24,469 nucleotides of DNA, taken from contig DGUP01000001.1 in assembly GCA_002394685.1 (NCBI GenBank), positions 1 to 24,469 of the forward strand, read 5' to 3'. The notes below the pieces were generated by a model. That model was not told the origin of the DNA, did not search any database, and saw only the letters and a program-made list of their open reading frames with translations. Made by a program: the position numbers and the translations under genes. The stretch comes from Treponema sp. UBA4307. GTDB taxonomy: Bacteria; Spirochaetota; Spirochaetia; Treponematales; Treponemataceae. Position 1 is the first letter of the stretch. The number at the start of each line of letters is the position of its first letter. Positions 21,797 to 24,469 of the stretch are shown piece after piece.

Positions 21797-23938
21797 TCAA
21801 ACTTTGAACTTATCAATCTGACTTCCAATTTCGTTAATTGATTCCTTCATTTCTTCTGAAATTTCACGAAGGTTGAGGCCTGTTTCTTTGATTCTTTTTG
21901 CACCTTCTGTCATTTCATCCATGCTGGTCTGTATAATTCCAGTTGTATCCTGAAGATTTCTTACTTCTTCAAGAATAGCTTTATTTCCTTCTGACATTTC
22001 TTCGCTGGCAGTTTTTACTTCAATTGCAGAATCGTTCATTGAATGAAGAGCTTTTGAAATCTGCATTGAACCAGTGTTTTGTTCTTCCATTGCGGCCTGA
22101 ATCTGATGAACCAGCTGCTCTGTATCTGTAATTTTATTTGTTACAGACTGGAAAGCCCTGCTTGATTCTTCAGAAGCAGAAACTACTGTATCAATAGAAG
22201 TCTTAATATTGTTCAGCTGATCACCGATTGTCTTTGACTGAGCAGTTGAAGTTTCTGAAAGCTTACGAATTTCATCTGCAACAACAGAGAATCCTTTTCC
22301 TGCCTCACCTGCATGGGCTGCTTCAATGGCGGCGTTCATAGCAAGAAGGTTTGTCTGTGCTGCAATTGCTGCAATAGCAGAGTTTGCATCCTGAAGGGTT
22401 TCACTCTGATTTTTAATTTCTTCAATAATATGGTTTACATTCAGCTGAAGTTCAATTCCAGACTGTGCTGAATCTGCCAGACCGTTAAAGGAACTGGACA
22501 TTTTTTCCATTGAAGAGTTTACTGATTTAATATTTCCAATCATCTGTTCAACGGCAGCAGAAGCATCTGAAACCTCTGCAGACTGTCTTTCAATCATGTG
22601 GCCGAGAGATTCAATGTTGCTTGCAATTTCGTTAACTGCACCTGCAGTCTGCTGAACTGACTTTGACTGATTGTCAATCTGATTATGAACGGAAGTAATG
22701 CTTGTAAGAATTTCATCGATTGAAGATGTAGTTTCCAGAGTAGATGTATCCAGTGAAATTCCAGCGTTTCCTAAATTGTCTCTGGATTTCTTAACCTGAG
22801 AGATAATGGTCTGAAGTTTTTCTGTAAATTTGTTAAAGCCTGTTACAACATCACCAATTTCATCATTCAGGCGGATATTGATTCTCTTTGTAAGATCCGC
22901 ATCTCCTGTAGCAATATCATTGATTGTAGTTTTAACAAATCCCAGAGGTTTAATAAGGGCAGAAATTAATATCCAGCTTGTTGCAATAACAATAATGATT
23001 GCTGCAATTATACAGATTAAAATAATCTTTGTGATTCTGGTCATTCCTTCAAAATATTCTTTGTATGGAGCGGCACACAATACAGACCATCCACTTTCAT
23101 CTCCTACAGGAACATAAGAAACAACTTTCTTTTCATTTGAGACTGGATCTTTAACAATTTCAAAATTGGATTTGCCTGCAATAACAGAATCCATCATTTT
23201 ATCCCAGTCAGTTTTTTCTCCTTCAACTTCTTTTTTGATTCCCTGACCAGTTTCCTGAATGGCAGCAATTTCTTCATCACTTAAACCATCATAAGTTGTA
23301 GGGCCAACAGTCATACCTGTGCTTGTAGAAATAATTCTTGGATGAGATTCTTTTCCGATTAAGATTGATTCTGAAAGATTGTAAACGTCAGAACCATTTA
23401 CGATTGAGGAAAGAATACCGATTGCTTTTGAAGGATTATTAATGCTGTAAACTGGAACACAATAGAACATAATAGTATCATCTGAACCGCCTTCAATCAT
23501 GTAACTTTTTGGAAGAGGATCAATTACAACCCGTTTTCCTGAAATAGTCTGAAGGAAGAAATCAATTTCTGATACATCTACGTACTGTCCGTCTGGTCTG
23601 ATACAAATACCTTTGTCGCTGTAAAAAGCCAGATTTTCAAAATGCTCAGTATTTGTTTTTACAATGGCTTCAAGCTGGGCAGTTTTTTCTTCAAGGGAAA
23701 TACTTTCATCCCTGATAAAAGGCAGTGATGCAATAGAATCCAGAAGGTAGAATTCCTTTTTATTTACATCCCTGAGGATTTGAGCAGATTTTTGTGCATT
23801 CAAGTTCATGATTTCCTGAGTGTTTGCTACAATCGAAGATGCCAGTTCATGTCTTGCAATGGTTCCAAGCAGAATAACTGCACAGTTAATTAAAATGACA
23901 ACGAATACGATGATTTTGAATTTTAAACCAAATCTCAT
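21797..23938 (-). CDS. Methyl-accepting chemotaxis protein with periplasmic Cache domain
   Basis: A transmembrane chemoreceptor (713 aa) that controls the CheA/CheW array. TM1 is near residues 7-28 (FKIIVFVVILINCAVILLGTI). A periplasmic double-Cache (dCache) sensor spans ~35-300, and TM2 is near 303-328 (IILICIIAAIIIVIATSWIL). HAMP runs ~328-380 (IKPLGFV..TINDIATGDADLTKRI...DEIGDVVTGFN). The cytoplasmic helical domain holds the tip IAAQTNLLAMNAAIEAAHAG followed by EAGKGFSVVADEIRKLSE. No CheR-binding C-terminal pentapeptide is present (it ends IGSQIDKFKV). The ligand is unknown; dCache receptors often bind amino acids or carboxylates. ATG 23938 has gggaga upstream and a promoter (minus-strand TTGTAT 23994-23999, 18 nt, TATAAA 23970-23975). 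Confidence 0.97.
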   Translation of the reverse strand: MRFGLKFKIIVFVVILINCAVILLGTIARHELASSIVANTQEIMNLNAQKSAQILRDVNKKEFYLLDSIASLPFIRDESISLEEKTAQLEAIVKTNTEHFENLAFYSDKGICIRPDGQYVDVSEIDFFLQTISGKRVVIDPLPKSYMIEGGSDDTIMFYCVPVYSINNPSKAIGILSSIVNGSDVYNLSESILIGKESHPRIISTSTGMTVGPTTYDGLSDEEIAAIQETGQGIKKEVEGEKTDWDKMMDSVIAGKSNFEIVKDPVSNEKKVVSYVPVGDESGWSVLCAAPYKEYFEGMTRITKIILICIIAAIIIVIATSWILISALIKPLGFVKTTINDIATGDADLTKRINIRLNDEIGDVVTGFNKFTEKLQTIISQVKKSRDNLGNAGISLDTSTLETTSSIDEILTSITSVHNQIDNQSKSVQQTAGAVNEIASNIESLGHMIERQSAEVSDASAAVEQMIGNIKSVNSSMEKMSSSFNGLADSAQSGIELQLNVNHIIEEIKNQSETLQDANSAIAAIAAQTNLLAMNAAIEAAHAGEAGKGFSVVADEIRKLSETSTAQSKTIGDQLNNIKTSIDTVVSASEESSRAFQSVTNKITDTEQLVHQIQAAMEEQNTGSMQISKALHSMNDSAIEVKTASEEMSEGNKAILEEVRNLQDTTGIIQTSMDEMTEGAKRIKETGLNLREISEEMKESINEIGSQIDKFKV

Positions 23939-23969
23939 TTGTTTCTCTCCCGGTGCTATATGGTTTGTA

Positions 23970-23999
23970 TTTATAAATTGATTCTAGAAGAATATACAA
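23970..23999 (-). promoter_or_regulatory. Sigma-70-type promoter of the chemotaxis receptor gene
   Basis: On the minus strand TTGTAT (23994-23999), 18 nt, TATAAA (23970-23975). A flagellar sigma-28 pattern was looked for but not found, so the receptor may be expressed from a housekeeping promoter. Confidence 0.45.
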
Positions 24000-24009
24000 T
24001 TCCTCTGTA

Positions 24010-24018
24010 TGGTATAAT
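24010..24018 (+). promoter_or_regulatory. Extended -10 promoter reading rightward
   Basis: TGG-TATAAT (24010-24018) is a perfect extended -10, divergent from the chemotaxis receptor promoter. Transcription would start near 24025 and pass through the small ORF at 24056. No good -35 is present. Confidence 0.5.
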
Positions 24019-24055
24019 ATAATAATTTCAAATTCAGAAATTTTCATGTAAGCTT

Positions 24056-24325
24056 ATGTTATATAACAGAGATTTTAATTTATCCTTCTATTACTCTTAC
24101 AGGAGAGGCAACCGGTGCCAGAGACCACAGACTTTACCGGGATGTTGTAAAAACTGCTATAAAATGGTCGTTTATGGCGATACAAAATGGATGCTCTTTA
24201 CTCAGATTTTTGGAACCTTCAGTGTAGTTGGACTTGCAGCACTTTGTGTTTTTGTTGCCGTTCTTTGTGATGAAATAATTCGCGCAGTAATTAATTCAAT
24301 TCGGTTTATAAAAATAAAATTCTGA
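24056..24325 (+). CDS. Small ORF with one predicted membrane helix, uncertain
   Basis: It would encode 89 residues: a basic, cysteine-containing N-terminus (CCKNCYK region) and one hydrophobic helix (MLFTQIFGTFSVVGLAALCV, extending a few residues further), then a basic tail. No Shine-Dalgarno precedes the ATG, although a promoter-like extended -10 lies 38 nt upstream. The first half looks less protein-like than an alternative frame (ITLTGEATGARDHRLYRDVV), so a frameshifted remnant is possible; that frame has no start codon. I do not recognise the family. Treat as tentative. Confidence 0.3.
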   Translation: MLYNRDFNLSFYYSYRRGNRCQRPQTLPGCCKNCYKMVVYGDTKWMLFTQIFGTFSVVGLAALCVFVAVLCDEIIRAVINSIRFIKIKF

Positions 24326-24469
24326 CAATAACCACCCGGTTTATAACTTAATATTATTAATGATATAAAATTTTTTGTGTTATAATATTTTTTAATAGCC
24401 CGAATGTCGAGTTTTGAAAATCAACGAATTTATCAAAAAAAACAGCTCCCAGTCATGAAAACAACTTAT
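24326..24469 (+). promoter_or_regulatory. Right-edge intergenic sequence with an extended -10 (TGT-TATAAT)
   Basis: The -10 hexamer at 24381-24386 with TGT before it (24378-24380) is a good extended -10 reading rightward. No complete gene is visible after it. An ATG at 24455 lacks a Shine-Dalgarno and runs off the window, so the next gene start cannot be fixed. Confidence 0.35.

Noticed and set aside
23940..24000. Sigma-28 flagellar promoter for the chemotaxis receptor
   Set aside because: No TAAA-N15-GCCGATAA-like pair at suitable spacing; a sigma-70-like pair is present.
1..24469. CRISPR array, insertion sequence or integrase
   Set aside because: No regularly spaced short repeats, transposase or recombinase was found on either strand; the repeats seen are the hsdS, leader and palindromic ones listed.

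Overview
The window looks like a low-GC spirochaete chromosome, most likely a gut or rumen Treponema. This is inferred from gene content (a Cache-type chemotaxis receptor, RpoN, EarP, a cytoplasmic GH2 glycosidase), AT-rich codon use and spirochaete-like protein sequences. No single marker proves it.

Region 1 (1-5.7 kb, + strand) is a decaying defence locus. It holds the 3' part of a type I methyltransferase gene (hsdM), a small phage 'polyvalent-protein' (LPD/PBECR-like) ORF with its own inverted repeat, and a two-domain specificity gene (hsdS) carrying an in-frame GC-rich palindromic insert. Next comes an Mrr-type nuclease fused to an nSTAND-type NTPase, cut by one in-frame amber codon at Walker B. 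Last is a HARE-like HTH/putative nuclease gene broken by a one-base deletion and a 3' truncation. The genes are closely spaced and co-directional, so they probably formed one operon. hsdR is not in the window.

Region 2 (5.6-6.9 kb) is a rearranged junction. A copy of the leader and first codons of the downstream lipid-kinase gene sits against the truncated defence gene, between two 8-bp repeats. An exported DUF4424-like protein gene lies between the two leader copies.

Region 3 (6.9-24.5 kb) is ordinary chromosome: diacylglycerol-kinase-family lipid kinase, a small orphan protein, an aldo/keto reductase with two [4Fe-4S] motifs, a short HPF/RaiA ribosome-hibernation factor convergent with rpoN, a DUF1015 protein, a large GH2 glycosidase, recQ, tRNA-Leu(CAA), comM/yifB, earP (EF-P arginine rhamnosyltransferase), a methyl-accepting chemotaxis protein, and a weak membrane ORF near the right edge. 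Several genes (dgk, the 115-aa orphan, rpoN, earP) have no Shine-Dalgarno and a -10-like hexamer 6-8 nt before ATG, suggesting leaderless mRNAs. rpoN and hpf are functionally linked in many bacteria and are neighbours here.

The candidate for something new is the defence locus: its gene set, the amber-split nuclease-STAND gene, and the palindromic insert inside hsdS.
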